Shown: positions 20,121 through 38,906, counted from the stretch's first letter. The stretch: DNA of 64,000 bases from Desmodus rotundus (GCF_022682495.2 NC_071388.1:177659622-177723621), one strand, 5' to 3'. Translations and numbers: made by a program. Notes: generated by a model not told the origin, from the sequence alone.

Positions 20121-20169
20121 AGTGTGGGAGATGATGCTGGTAGACAGGGCATGGGAAGCTTTAGAGTAC

Positions 20170-20225
20170 AGAGCTGGAGGCCACAGCTGTTGGGGTCGGA
20201 GCTGGAGTCCACAGCTGTTGGGGTG
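20170..20225 (+). repeat. Two-unit 28-bp tandem duplication
   Basis: The unit gagctggagKccacagctgttggggt occurs twice in direct tandem with few differences, just downstream of the MIR. Confidence 0.85.
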
Positions 20226-20586
20226 AATATAGTGCCAGGCACTTGAAAACACAGTCCTGGACTTCCAGCGAGAGATTGGGGCCTCACCTTCCGGTTACAC
20301 GAGTTAGTGCTCATAGGGCACTTTCAGCTGCATCTCTGCATGGGAAGCCCTGTGTCTCTCTTTGCTCTTATTGTAATCATCTGCAGAGAGGTGAAGGCTA
20401 AAGACACGGGGACTGTATTGGGGTTTTACGAATGGATTTTAATAAAATCAGCTATTGATCAATAATTTGTTCAGAGGTCCGTTTGCATAGGTATGAGTCT
20501 TTTATCCACAGAGCTAAGGGTTATGTCATAAAGTAAACAAATAAACTTGATCGTAAAACGTCTGGGGCACAGAAGAGACTCCTAGG

Positions 20587-20762
20587 CAGTGGTCCTCAAA
20601 CCTTGACTGCATGATAGAATCACTTGGGAAGCTTCTAAAAAACCTGTGTTCAGGCCACACCCAAGACACATTATATCAGCATCTGTGGGGGTGGGACCCA
20701 GGCATAAGTGTTTTATACTGCTCTCGGGATAACTCCAAAGTACAGCCAAGGTTGAAAACATT
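20587..20762 (+). mobile_element. MER5A-like hAT MITE
   Basis: Begins cagtggtcctcaaaccttga and runs through 'agaatcacttgggaagcttctaaaaa', 'ggcataagtgtttt' and 'agccaaggttgaaaaca', matching the MER5A word order. The right terminus is a degraded inverted copy of the left. Confidence 0.85.
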
Positions 20763-22640
20763 ATCCCCCACCAGGAGGTCAAATGTATCCAATGGAACGC
20801 CTGGGCAGCATCCAGGGACCCACACAGGCACAATGCTTCCTGTGTACTTGAAAGGCATCCTTTGCAACATGAAGGAACGAGACCTCCCCAAGCATGAGGC
20901 TGCTCTCTTGGATGGCCAAGGGACAGGGCAGTGCGTCACAAGTCCACTCAGGGGTGTGGAACAAAGCTGCCTGGGAGCTGCAGATTGGCAAACCCAGACA
21001 GCTCAGCAAGCATCCTAGATGAATCAGTTTTCAAGACCATGACCATTGACAGGGAAGAGGAAAAAGAAGAACAAAGAAACCAACAAAAATCTTTCAGGAC
21101 TCAAAAGAAACATGATTCTTCAAGAGTTCACCTATTTTACTTAAGGAGAAAACAAAACAGTGCATATTATTCTACAGTTGTATGATTTGAGATGCTTAAA
21201 AAGATGTAGGGAATGCCATAATGCATTCCATCAATATCAACACAGACAATAAAATCAGCTGACTCCATTTACCTCTAACTAGTGATTCAATAACGGAGAC
21301 TCTGGAGACAGACCTTGTTAAATGCAAAAATTCTTTTGCTAATAGTTCTATTAGGAAAAAAATCATTTACACATTACTTCATGGTTTAAAAATTACAGTA
21401 AATTATGCTGTTGGCCCTTGTCACACTCTTAATGCAAGTCAGGTGCAACTGCCAAGAAATTCCAGAGCAGGACCAACTCTCCTTCCACTTTGGAAATCAA
21501 AAATGATCTCGGAAGGTTGAGTTAATAGAGTCGTATGGGAACCACAACTTCAAGTGAAGTTGTAGGATATAACAGTCCTACGGAGACAGTAATTTTACAG
21601 TCTGTATGGTCTGAAAAAAGGAAGTCAGCTACAAAAAGGTCAATGTTACATTTAGGAAATGATCAAAGAAAGGGTGACTTCACAGGACAGTCAGCATTAT
21701 GTTAATTATTTGCAGGAAAAAATTTCAGTAACAGATATTTGGCTTTTTTTTTCTTTACCATCACCAGGCAGACCTAAAGTACTTCCAAATACTGTCACAT
21801 TACTTCTATTCACTGTTATAAAATTGCACAATCATATACAAACTAGAAAATTCCACCTGAAAAACTAATGCAGGTGATACTAGAAAAATCTTTGCATCAA
21901 CTTCTAAGAAGGCTGGCTCTCTTTGGCCAATTCGGGATGTGCCACCAGGAGCCCAGGCTGCACTGGATGGGGACTGAGCTCAGCCTGATCCCACACGGTC
22001 CAGGCCTCCGCACTGGGATGGCTCAGAAGCTCATTTCTTTCCTGGTTCACATTCTTAGGGGAAAAAAAAACCAAACAAACAACTCTATGACATTAAAAAA
22101 AATTCTCTGTTAGTGAATGAGAACTATCAAGCATTGCAATAATTTCTGAACTACTCCATCTTCTGGAACATAGCTCAACGATGGCAATTAAGGGGAAAAA
22201 GCCACTTCCAACATAGCTGGCACACAGCACAAGCGCTGAAGTCTTCGCATTTTTGCTTTATTCCCTGAGAGTAGTAAAAGTCCTCAGGTCATTGTTTTGA
22301 GCTTGCTCGTGCTTTCCTTTACTTACTATTTATTTTAAAAAACCACCTTGATTTCTCAGACCATGGCAAATTAGATGCAAGTTTTTAAAAGGGGAAAGCT
22401 GAAGGCCATACTAGTGACAGGCATCCCCTGTCAGCATCAGGGGTGGGGGACAGGGAGACTAACAACAACAAAACCGAAAAAACTACCTCTTTACTGTGAG
22501 AGACAGTAGTCGTCTTTCCTTCCACTTCTGGAATCACAACTCCTCTATTCTCACCCACCCAGGGAGTATTTGGTTCCCAGATCATCTTTGTGGGGGCTAA
22601 GCCAACAGAAGGGATAGAACCCCATTTCTAAAAACAAATA

Positions 22641-22765
22641 CAGGGGGAAGGGAGGAGTGAGAAAGAGAGGAAAGGAAGGAGAGAGACAGAGAGAGAATGG
22701 GAAAAGAACAGGAGATGAGATAAGCAGCCGCTAGGTTGCCAAGATCTTAGAAAGAGAGAGGAAAA
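22641..22765 (+). repeat. Purine-rich low-complexity tract
   Basis: About 125 bp, overwhelmingly G and A on the plus strand (gggggaagggaggagtgaga, then gagagacagagagagaatgg), that is, polypyrimidine on the HECW2 transcript strand. Confidence 0.85.
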
Positions 22766-24295
22766 AGAGGTCCTTAAGGAGACGCACGCACGGTGTGTTA
22801 GGAGAAGTGAGTGATTCCCTCTCCTATCCCAGGCCCTCAAGACCCACGTGGCCCTTCAGTGCTCTCTGGTCTGTTCTGCTTCTGTGAGTGTGACCTGGGG
22901 CTGGTGCTAGCTTCCAGAGTCCAGTTCTAGTCAAGTAACAATGTGATTCCCCCAAACCACAACATTTCCTCAATGAACTCACAGTTTCGGACACATGGAA
23001 AAGCTACACAAGCGAGCCCATCTCCAACAGGATTAGATAAATTAGGTATTGACTGTATTTGAATTCCTAGGAATATGCAGCTACAAAAGGTCCTGAAATG
23101 AACCTCTGGGTCCCATTTTTGACATTATAAACCATGTGGTGTTTGGAAAGATCTTTTCCTTCTGGCAAAAGCTAAGGTCGGGATTGGCATTATAATGGTC
23201 CTAGAAAAACAAACCATCACATTCCAAAATTTTGACCAATTTTAGGTGAGCACTCTGACAGCTGCAAGAAGCCATGAGTCAGAGTTTCCAAAGCCCCCCT
23301 CTCTTCTGTACTTAAAAAGACATGTAAATGCGCTTGGAATGAGGAAAAGTGTGGAAAGTTTACCAGGTTCCTAGGCGTTCTGAAAAAAAGATCATTAAAA
23401 TTTATTATTGTTGTAATTTTCACAGTATTATTCCCACCCCACTAAAAGGGATGAAATTCTAGTCACAAGAAGGAGGATCAGACAACTGTTAAAAATCTCT
23501 TTGAAGTGTTTTCACTAAAGCTTGAGGGATCCTGGGAGAAGGAGAGGCTGTTTCACTCAAAGAAACAGAAGACCGCTCTGCCGGGCCAGCGAGGCCAGCC
23601 AGTTCTGCCCTTCTATCATGTGGAATTAGTTAGAGTTACTTCCATTGATATCAGTCAGTACATCCCAATTTTAAGATCAAATAAAGCCCACTGAAATGGA
23701 GTAGGCCAAAAATATGGAGATGATTCTTCCAGAAAATTAAAACCACCACAAACACTGCTAGCAATTTAGATATATTTGGGTTCTCCATGTCTTTGGAAAA
23801 TGACCATACATCTGCTTCCAGGGTGCATTTTATTCCTGCTGTGGGTTACTCGTGTACTTCATTTGTGATGCTAAATGAAGCCATCTAGTCACCATTTAGA
23901 TTAGAGTGTTCACACTGGTCCCTAAGAATGTTTAGGCAAGTCTCCAAAGCATGTGCCTTGTGAGGAGCCACGGGGATAGAATGCGGTGACCTATCCACCT
24001 TTTGCTCGGGGAGGACAAGCCACAGAAAAGGCCTGCAAAGGAGAACCTTGAATGGAATCAATAATAATCCACACAGCTTCATTTCTTTAACCACAGAGCA
24101 TCCGGTAAAGGGACAACCCACTTCACTTCACCATCGGTTCCAGCTAAGATAAAGACCAGAGTGATTAAATATTGAGGCTGCCAGCTCTGCGGAATCAGGG
24201 AGAAATAGATTCATATATTCCAGTTATTAATGATTCAAATATTGGCAAACTACACTTCTCGGGATCCCATTTCGAAATAAGAAAAAAAAGAAGAA

Positions 24296-24470
24296 ATTAA
24301 CATTTACTGGATGTTTGTTATGGTGTTCTCCAGTGAGGTGTTCTCCAAACAAACATGGGAGGTGATTACTATTACTCCCCTTTTATAGAAAAGAAATTCA
24401 AGGTTAGGGAAGGAAGCAAATTGCCCAGAGTCACATACAGTTGATAAAGGCTAAGGTCAGCTATGAATTA
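24296..24470 (+). mobile_element. MIR SINE (old)
   Basis: Recognisable by 'acatttactggatgtttgttatg', 'gggaggtgattactattactcccc', 'tatagaaaagaaattcaagg' and 'attgcccagagtcacatac', which follow the MIR core order. Confidence 0.65.
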
Positions 24471-24899
24471 CATCAACTTTCCCCTACCCCTTGGCACCAA
24501 ACTTCTAAGGAACACTTAAACTTTCCTGTGGTGTCGTGTACTTCTGTCTTTTCACCCTGCTTCGTCAGAATAGGCATCCCTACTTCATTCCAAAGCTAAT
24601 CTGTGCTTTTGCCCCCAGTGCCCACGGGTCTCTGCTGTGTTTCACTGCTGCCACGCTGCCCCATTTAGGAAACAGTTTCTTGTCACCCACGCCCTCTGAC
24701 CTCTGCACACGCACACGCTCAACTTCCCCACCCTAAAACCCCTTCTTTAACTCTTCTTCCCTTCTAAGTGCCGTCCTGTTTTTCTTTCACTTCATATTTC
24801 ATAAAAAGAATACTTTTTCATTCTTGTCATACTCCGTGAAAAGAATAGTCTGTACTCCTGGATTCTACTTCACATCCTATATCACTCTGTAACCTATGA

Positions 24900-26120
24900 C
24901 TTCATGGAAACGGCTGTGGCAAAGGCCATGTATAACTTCAGGACATTCAGATTGAATGGCCTCTTCTCGAGCCTCATCCTTCTTGAATCCTTTGAAAATC
25001 TGGCCCTGTTCATCACTCGCTCCTCCTTGAAGCCTGGCTTCCCTGAAAAGACTTTCCCAATTCTCTTCCAAAACCCATTGGCTCTTTCTTTCATCTGCTC
25101 CTCTATCGCAGCCCCTCCCTGAGATGCTGGAGGCCCTCCTGCTACCATCCTCTATTTTCTCTTCTCCCACCACCTCGTCATCCCCAGTTCCTCTTCTCCA
25201 TACTCTAGGCCTCAGCTGCCACTGGCTTTCTGTACTCCCAGACACCAACTTCTCCTGTGCTCCCTGACTGTCTTTTTCAGTTGTTTGGATATCTCCAAAG
25301 ATTCCTCAACAAAACATGTCTCAAACCAAACTCATTTTCCCCTCCCCTCCAGCCAAACCTTCCTTTCTTGGTAAACGGTGCTACCCTCTGCCTAGTAATC
25401 TAGGTGGGAGGACCTCAGAATCTGCCTTGACCCCAGGATCCTCCTACCTGGACTCATAAAGTCCTGGTATCTCTACATCCTACATATCTTTTGAATTACG
25501 TCCCTTTTCTCTATCACCACTAGTGCATCCCTTCAGCATGTCACCTGGGTCAGTACAATAGATTCTAGTCTCCCATATTCTAATCCATCCTCTGTATTGC
25601 CACCAAACTGATCTTTGTAAAACAGGATTCCTCTGTTTGTAAATTCTTAAGTGGCTCCACATAAACTACAAAATGAGGCATCAATGACCAACTGGATCTA
25701 GTCTATCTTTCCAATGTGAGCTTTGAGAACTTGCCTTCCCTGGTACCCATCCCCTTGCCCTAGACTACTTGCGTGGTTTGGAGGCTTATCTTCTGCTATT
25801 CATTTATCTCAAGTCTTCTCCTGACTTTGGTCCACCTGGTAAACTCCTAGTCATCATTCTTCAAGGCCCCCCTATGTACGTGTTATCTTCACCTTTCCCT
25901 ACACACCCCATCCCCAGTCTTAGAGGAAGAACTGTCCCCACATTGGTGTTCCCACACACCTCTTTGACACAGGACTAACCACACAGCTTTGCGGAGTCAC
26001 TTGTTGACTCCCTGGCCCCCTATGAACCCTTCAAAGGCAGAGAGGGCATTATGCATCTTTGTAGCACCAGCATTTAGTTCAGTGCTTGGATCATAGATGG
26101 ACACTCAATAAAATGGTGTT
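24900..26120 (+). mobile_element. L2 LINE remnant (RT region to 3' end)
   Basis: The 5' part ('ttgaatggcctcttctcgagc..ctcatccttcttgaatcc') resembles the L2 reverse-transcriptase DNA. The middle contains 'tctcaaaccaaactcattttc', 'ctgccttgaccccaggatc' and 'accaaactgatctttgtaaaac', then 'aagtggctccacat'. The 3' end has 'aaaggcagagagggcattatg', 'gcaccagcatttagttcagtg' and 'ggacactcaataaa'. There are many stops. The open frames in this stretch, including a 123-codon one on the minus strand, are artefacts. Confidence 0.75.
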
Positions 26121-26973
26121 AAATGAGCAAATTAATAGACCTTTTCCTGTTTGTAGTATTCAATTAGGCTGTGGCTTCATTATCATAACAATGTGTGAAA
26201 ACACATGTCATATATCAAAGAACATAGAGCAGCTTCAAGTGATACACATAGAGTTTGGCTTTCTATTAAAACAGTTTTAAATTCTGATAGCTGTTAAACT
26301 GTGAACACCACACCGCCTTTAATGAGGGTAAACACAGCTGATGCTCTGTCAACATCATGACCACCTTCCTTTAAAACCCTCATTCGCCAAGCTGCCTTTT
26401 CTGTCATCTGTCTCTCCACCCATCCCGCACCCATCCATTCGCTCCTTCTTTCACAAGATGACCTCTTCCAAAAAGAATTTGCACCTGAAACTTCTGTTGG
26501 TTTCATTAATCACACCTTCTGTCTGTCCGTGCGTCTTCAGTCTTCCTGTCTAGGGCAGGGAGTGACTACTGCAGGGAACACCTATCCAAGTCCTTCAAAC
26601 TAACCGATTTTAATTCTGTATTGTTTCTTGAAAGTAGAGATTTCTTTTTATTATTGATTGACTCAGTGTCCTAACTAAAACTTTTTAAATCCAAAAAGTT
26701 AACATAGTTATTTTGTGCCCTAATCTTTTCACTACCCAATGAAAAGTAAATTCTGTATCTGAGTATATCATACTGCTAACTTTTACCTTCCTATTCTGGA
26801 ATTTCATTATCTTCCTGTCCAAATGAGTCCCCATGGAAACGAGCGAGTTTTAAAAGACAGTGCTGCACAATATGTACCCGTCCTAACACTACAGATGTAC
26901 CCAAAGAGTTCCTTTACGGTCCTTTGTGAAGAACAGAGCATCTGACTTTAAGGCTCACTCCTCCTAGAATTCA

Positions 26974-31807
<4,834 letters not shown>

Positions 31808-31829
31808 TCACAGCATTTTTGGGGGGTGT

Positions 31830-31915
31830 CTTTTATGTGGCATACTACTGTGTGATACCCTAGCGATACACATCCAAGACAGAGATGGTCCTTGCCTTCA
31901 AGGACAACCGCACGA
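31830..31915 (-). mobile_element. L2 3' end fragment (weak)
   Basis: The plus strand reads '..gataccctagcgatacacatccaagacagagatggtccttgccttcaagga', the reverse complement of the L2 terminal region. It is short and diverged. Confidence 0.5.
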
Positions 31916-33844
31916 GCATCCACATGACCCAGTCTTAATGCGGGGAAAAAATTATTTTATTGTCTTCTGTTTTGCTGCCCAAGTCCTGCTACAGGTAGTA
32001 GTTCCATCCAACCAATAAAGCTAAGTCTCTGCTTTAAGCTAAAGCCTGTTGTGGGCTTGAATCTAAGCAATAGTCTGGAATGATTCAGGCCAATTCTCTG
32101 TTATTCTAAAAAGTGAGTGTGCAGGGATAGTCATTTATTTTCCTGAGGCAGTATCTTTACATTATGTGTGATGAGTACATTCTTACTTGGAAGCAGAGAG
32201 CATCTATGCATTATATACTCAATAGAAAAGCACACGGCTCTTTCAGAGAACTGACATTTGAAACATTCCGTTACTACAGCGGGTGAAACAGACTGTGTGT
32301 CCACCAGTGTAAACGCAGATACACTGATACAAACACATATCACACACAACAATGTGTGCTATTTCCACCGGTATTTTATTATAGATAATGTGATAACACC
32401 AGTTTTTTGTGTGATGAGTCATGTTACTATTTTCAATTCTTTATATGAATATAATTTTAATACAATTTTTCCTAATTGCTTCCTCTGATTTATACCATGC
32501 TATTTCAAAGCACACCGTATTATTTTTTATGAGATGAGGAAAAACTAAGAACATAAGCTGACACTGAAAGCAGTACATTCAATAGGAACATAGGGCCAGC
32601 ATAGTATGCAATTTCACTTTAAGTGCTAATGACAATGTATTTTATTTGGATTCCTGTATATTGTAAAATAGCAAATATTTATTTAAGTATTTGTTTAGAT
32701 TAAGTATTTACTTAGATTTAGTTATCTATAGAGCATTTTGTTTTCTTGTTTACTATTTTCACGAAGTTCCACTGCTTTTTATATTTTCAAATTCCAAATT
32801 CTCTTCTTAATTGCTTAGAGGCTTGCAGACAACGAGGTGGAAGGCCAGGTTTAACTGTTGAGATGAGAAATTCCCCAAAGCACAGAAAAATCACCTGATT
32901 TTTTTCTCAACCGCAGAGCTTGCGAGAAGAGATTAAACAGAGCTCAGTTCTTGGCTTCTTCTGGCTAGATCCATTGTACATGATACGTCACGCAACTAAT
33001 TAGTTTACATGCAACTAATCTTGGTACTGCCAGTTATTTTTTCTGTCCTTCGTTGCCAGTGGCTATATCCATATAGTATGTAAAGAAAGGCCAGCCTCTC
33101 TGCTTAAAGCTATTTCAGTTGGAATGCACCAACCAATTAGAATATTTCCCCTCAAGTGTTAAAATCACATGTCTGAAGCTCATGATGAAAACCAAGGCTC
33201 ACTATCTGGTGAAAAATTTTTTGATAAGAAATATAAAAGTTAGTTTAAAAGAGCTAACTTAAGGAAGAGTTATATTGGAGAAAAAATAAACAATAACTTA
33301 AAAAAGAAGTATTCTTCTAAGGGTCAGTAACAATATACTTTGATGTTGAAGAATCAAAATGTATCTTCAACAAATACACAGTTTATCTCTGTAGTCCATC
33401 GTCACAATGAATCGGGTGAAGAGATCAAAGCCAGAAAACAAGCAGGTGGAGCCCTGGACCTCACTGCCTTGACTGGAGTTACACAGAGCGGGTGGAGTAA
33501 TGACACAGGCCTCCTGCTCTGGGCTGTGGCTTGCAAGTTTCCTGTGAATAAGGAAAAGATCATAGCTTCCTGAATCACAGGGATGACAGGGTGAGGAAAG
33601 GAAAAGACACCAAAGGAAATATGCCAATTGAAGAATTTTTCATCACTTTCCAGATATTAAGCCTAAAGCAGTGAAGGCTACTGATGTGATTCATAAGGAA
33701 AATCATAGCAGAGGCAGGCTGAGACTAGTTTTCTATCAGGCCAGCCGATGTATCGCAATGAAGAGTTATGGGTCATCGGCTTCCAGGAACAAGACCCTGG
33801 AACACGTCACCTGATGTACATCATACCACTAAGTGCTTTCTTAT

Positions 33845-33975
33845 ACTGATACCCTTCATTCCTTCAGCAAGCATTTTCTGAGTGCCCACTACGTGTTAGG
33901 CATGGTATCACATACTGGGAATCCATGCGATGGTAAGACATAGTTCCTTTCTCAAAGAATTCATGGCACATTAGC
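33845..33975 (-). mobile_element. L2 3' end fragment
   Basis: The plus strand reads cattccttcagcaagcattt, 'tgagtgcccactacgtgttaggcatgg', then 'ctgggaatccatg' and 'tctcaaagaattcatgg', the reverse complement of the L2 terminus. Confidence 0.7.
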
Positions 33976-35699
33976 AGAGAGAAAGTCAATGGCAAATCTA
34001 GTATTCCATGAAAATATTTAAATCATTCCTTCCTCTTAACTGAACCCTGTTTAGGCCTAATACCCACTCCGATTCTATTAACTCCTTCCTTCCTAAAATC
34101 TTTTAATGTAGAAACAAAGTAGGCCTTGGCCAAGAGAACAGCTCAAGGCTGAGGACGAGAGAGAAGTTAGCAGATATACTCAGAACTGTCACCAATCTTT
34201 TCTGAGAAATGGGAAAAAAAAAAAAAAGGGAACTACTTCATTATTATCAGGGTATTTGCCCAATATTCTACAGACCAGTATTTCTCAAACTGTCGTCCTT
34301 GTCTACAGACAAAATCTTGAGTTCTGTGAGAATTAAAAATTTTTGTTTTCACTTAGATGATTAAAATCGCTAATACCGAGATAAGCGCAATTCAGATAAT
34401 CTGGTTGACGTTTGTGACTGAACGCTGTCATGTGACTTTGGCTCCCCCATTTGCATTTACAAGACAGTTGGTGCCAAGTGATCAGAGATAAACTTCAGAG
34501 TGTCATGCAGGGCCCTCTGTCTTTGGCAGGGCCTTCATGTTAAATGTGATGGCAACAGTCCTTGTCTGCACAATTCTTTCACCAAGGAAAAACACAAAAC
34601 ATTTCTTTTGCAGTATTAATTTGCATAATGACAGTGATGAAGTAAGGCTAAGTAATGTGCATCTAAGTTGCCATAGGGTAAAGAGAAAACAAAATAAACG
34701 GACTTGAGAAGTAAAACAGGCATTTATACTAAATAAAGCATAAAAGATGATTCATTCTAAGAACAAAAGTTTTACAACAGTTTACAAGCAGAAAAGTGGC
34801 GGTAGAATAATCACAGGGCACATTTCATGATGTATTGTCTCTGCGGCATTGTATTGAGGGGCACACTATGGAATGAATCGGCTCATCAAAACAACGCATC
34901 AGTAGACAAATATAAGCTATTGGTTAGGAAGGCAAAGCAATGACTATGGCGATGCCACAGATGCATGTGCTGGACCATCAGGTGCAAAATCAAAACAGTA
35001 AAGTCGAACACAACTGAACACAAAGCACCAATGTGTCTTTCTACCGACACAGGTCTCAACGCTGGTGATTCAGCCTCTGAGAAAATGAATCTTCTCACGT
35101 TTGTATCGTTACTATAAGTGTTACTGATTTTTAAGTTTTTACTTAATTTATATGTCTTTTGGTCTTATAGTTTACAGAAACTGCAAAGACAAAAAGTTTA
35201 TGCATATTTTACATTCACATACATTTATGTTTCATTAAAATAAAAGTGGGTAAAGTCAACATTGTGGATCTGCAACGTTTTTCTTTTCCTTTTAAAATGG
35301 AAAATAACAAATTTGCCTCCTAATACATTTCTGTGAATACATTTCTACTCTGTCTGAAATAAGTTCGAGAAATATTGTTAAAGATACATAAGTCCCTTAT
35401 TAGGGGGACATTTGAGAGTTACAAAAATATTTTTATCCAATTTTATTTTATAAATTAATAGAGTTAGAAGGAATCTGTAGCAGTCCTCTAATCTCTTTGT
35501 TTACTGCCTTCACCTTAATGAAGAAATTTTATTCAATTTTAGTGGCTAATAATGAGGATTAAGGTTATATTCAAATGACAAGATGTCATTTGAACCTCTC
35601 TGGATGGATAAGCTTCTCTCTCAGTGCCCTTTGGAGAATATTCCAGCACTTCCTCCATCAGACTTTCTCACAGGGCCACTGAGTTACAACTTAAGTTCC

Positions 35700-35815
35700 T
35701 TTTGATACATGAGTTCCTTGAGGGCAAACCCTTCCTTCCTCCTTTACCGTTGTGTTCCCCAAGCGCCCGCCACTGGGCGATGCACGCAGGAGTGCTCGGT
35801 AAAGTGCACACCAGG
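35700..35815 (+). mobile_element. L2 3' end fragment
   Basis: gagttccttgagggcaaacc, 'gttgtgttccccaagcgcccgcc' and 'caggagtgctcggtaaa' follow the L2 terminus order. Confidence 0.55.
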
Positions 35816-36749
35816 CATGGGATTGGTCACTGCCCAAATAACAGATTTGGCTCCTGACAAGTTTCCAAGTCTACTCAGTGTTTGGAAGAAACTATCTTGC
35901 CATCATTTTTGTTTCTGTGGCTGAGAAGAAGAGAATCAGAAAGCTGACATCGGATTATTAACTAAAACAGAATCCACTGAGGGAAGTGCAAAAACAGGTA
36001 AAGAAGCAATCTCTTAAAAAGAAAACCCACAGCTGTTTAAAAGAGGCTGGACTGTAGAGTGACAATCTCAGGAAGAAGCTGCTGGCTATTGCTGTCTCTC
36101 AGATGCCCAGAATATTTAAACTTCTGTAACCACTTCCTCCAGCATGCAGAATCACCCCAGAAGATAAGCCCCAGCAGAAGATCATTTGAGGACAACAAAC
36201 ACAGTCTCAAGACCGGAATTCCCACGGAAAATTCTCTCATCGAAACCAACCAACATTTGTTGAAGTTAAAGAAGGGCACGTGACCAAGAACCATGAGAAG
36301 CAGCAGTGTGTCTAAAACCACAGAGCTCTGAACTGCAGACTCTGCACACACACGGCTCCTGCAGACACGGTTCAGTCACACCTTTAAAGACACCTTTGCT
36401 TTTAAAGGACTCACTGGGGGCCACGTTAGAGAAGTCGGTCCCCAGGACCTGTCTGACGGTGCGGCGTCGGGAAAGGAGAAGGAGTGATGATCACTTGTCC
36501 TCACTCTCCATGGCAGGCACGGGGGAAGATCGGACTTGAAGCATAGAGCCAAGCACTGAAAAGATCTACTTTCCTTTCTACTTCTCATGAGATAGGTTAG
36601 ATTTGGAAATGTTGGTCCATTACGATCACAGGGTAGTTAGGGACACACAGAAGTGACACTAACTAGTTACAAGTTTGGGGGCAAGAATTTGTGGTAAATG
36701 GATATAAATCAGTTGCTCAATAAGAATTGAAAGAGTTACTCAGAACAGT

Positions 36750-37834
36750 CAGGGAAACTAAGAAAACAATCCCATTTACAATGGCATCAAAACATACCTA
36801 CGAATAAACTTAACCAAGGAGAAAAAGACCTATATTTGAAAAATTATCAGACACCGAAGAAGTTGAAGATACAAATAAATGGAAGCAAACACTTTGCTCA
36901 TGGAAAGGAAGAATTAACATAGTTAAAATGTCCACACTACCCAAAGCAATCTGTAAGATTCAATGCAATCCCTATCAAAATACCAATGGCATTTTTCACA
37001 GAACTAGAACAAATAATCTAAAATTTATATGGAGCCACAAAACACCCCTAATAGCCACAGCAATCTTGAGAAAGAAGAACAAAGTTGGAGGTATTGCATT
37101 ACCTGATATCCAACTATATTACAATGCCACAGTAATCAAAACAGCCTAGTATGATCATAAAAACAGACATATACATCAATGGAATAGAATAAAGAACCCA
37201 GAAATAAACCCACACTTATATGGTCAATTAATACATGACCAAGGAGGCAAGAATATACAATGGGTTAATGACAGTGTATTCAAAAAATGATGTTGGAAAA
37301 ATTGGACAGATACATGCAAAAAAAAAAAAAAGAAGAAACTAGATTATCTTCTTACTCCATATAGAAGAATAAACTTAAATGGATTAAAGGCTTAAATTAA
37401 GACTCAAAACCGTAAAACTCCTAGAAAAACACATAGGTAGTAACATCTTGGACATTTATCTTAGCAATATTTTTTTCTGATATATCTCCTTGGGCAAGGG
37501 AAACAAAAGAAAAAATAAACAAACGGGACTACAACAAACTAAAAAGTTTTTGCACGGCAAAGGAAACTGTCAACAAAACAAAAAGACAATCCTCTGAAAG
37601 GGAGAACATATTTACTAATGATATATCGACTAAGGGGCTAATATCCAAAATTTACAAAGAACTCATACAATTCAACACCAAAAAAATTCAAACAACCTAA
37701 TTTAAAAGTGGGCAAAGGACTTGAATAGACACTTCTCCAAAGAGGACATACAGATGGCCAATAGACATAGGAAAACATGCTCAACGTCACTAATCATCAG
37801 AGAAATGTACATTAAAACCACAATGAAGTATCAC
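36750..37834 (+). mobile_element. Host L1, 5' part (ORF2 C-terminus), interrupted by a younger L1
   Basis: 5'-truncated L1 beginning near 'aaaacaatcccatttacaat'. A frame at 36928-37149 (MSTLPKAICKIQCNPYQNTN..KNKVGGIALPDIQLYYNA) is the ORF2 C-terminal region. It stops at atgaagtatcac (37823-37834), and its continuation resumes at 38907. It contains frameshifts and stops, so it is inactive. It is antisense to HECW2. Confidence 0.88.
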
Positions 37835-38906
37835 ATGTACAACAAACTTAAAAGTTTTTACACAGCAAAGGAAAACATCAACAAAATAAAAAGACAACAC
37901 ACAGAATGGGAGAGTATATCTGCCAATACATCTGATAAGGGGTTAACATCCAAAATTTATAAAGAACTTACTCAAAAACTCAATACCATTAAAAACAAAT
38001 TCAACACCAAAAAAAACAAACAACCCAATTAAAAAATGGGCAAAGGGCCTGAACAGACACTTCTCCACGAAGGAACTACAGATGGCTAATAGACATAGGA
38101 AAACATGCTCAGTGTCACTAATCATCAGAGAAATGCAAATTAAAACCACACCGAGATACCACTTCACACCTGTCAGATTGGCTAACATCAATAAATCAAC
38201 AAACAACAAGTAATGGCAAGGATGTGGAGAAAAGGGAACATTTTTGCACTATTGGTGGGAATGCAGATTGGTGCAGCTAGTGTGGAAAGCAGTATGGAGA
38301 TACCTCAAAAAAATTAAAAATGGATCTGCCTTTTGAGCCAGCGAGCCCACTTGTGAGAATACAGCTGAAGAAACCAAAAATACTAGTTCAAAAGAACATA
38401 AGCACCGTTATGTTCGCTGCAGCATTATTTACAATGACCAAGATATGGAAGCAGCCCAAGTGTCATCAGTAGGTGAAAGGATAAAACAACTATGGGATAT
38501 TTACACATTGGAAAACTACTCAGCTATAAAAAAAGAGGAAAATTTTACCCTTCACCACAGCACAGATGGAGCTGGAGAGCATTATGCTAAATGAAATAAG
38601 CCAGTCAGAGAAAAGCAAATACCATATGATTTTAACTCATATGTGGAATCTAATGAATGAACTAACAAGCAAAATAAAGACAGACTCATAGATAGAGAAC
38701 AGGTGACAATTACTGGTGGGGTAGATTAGGGGGGTAGGGGTTGGGGAAAAAAGGAAAAAGGGCTCATGGACATGGACAACAGTGTGGTGATTGCAGGGGG
38801 AGGGAGGTATAAGGGGATTAAATGGTAAAGGAAAATGCAATAGAAATTTCAAAAAATAAACAAAACCATTTTCTAATTTTACAAAGCAAAAATAAATTTA
38901 CAAATC
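37835..38906 (+). mobile_element. Younger 5'-truncated L1 inserted into an older L1
   Basis: It starts inside ORF2 (acaaacttaaaagtttttac), repeating material already seen at 37531-37834. It continues through the L1 3' end with a distinct 3' UTR (ggtggggtagattagggggg) and ends in an A-rich tail. The flanks atgaagtatcac (37823-37834) and atgagatatcac (38907-38918) are a target-site duplication lying exactly where the older L1 is split. Confidence 0.85.

Noticed and set aside
24877..25248. 123-codon minus-strand frame
   Set aside because: It lies antisense in an L2 LINE remnant.
36928..37149. Independent 73-codon gene
   Set aside because: It is the L1 ORF2 C-terminal region, interrupted on both sides.
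37531..38155. Tandem duplication within a single L1
   Set aside because: The matching split-point repeats at 37823-37834 and 38907-38918 and the two different 3' UTRs fit insertion of one L1 into another better.
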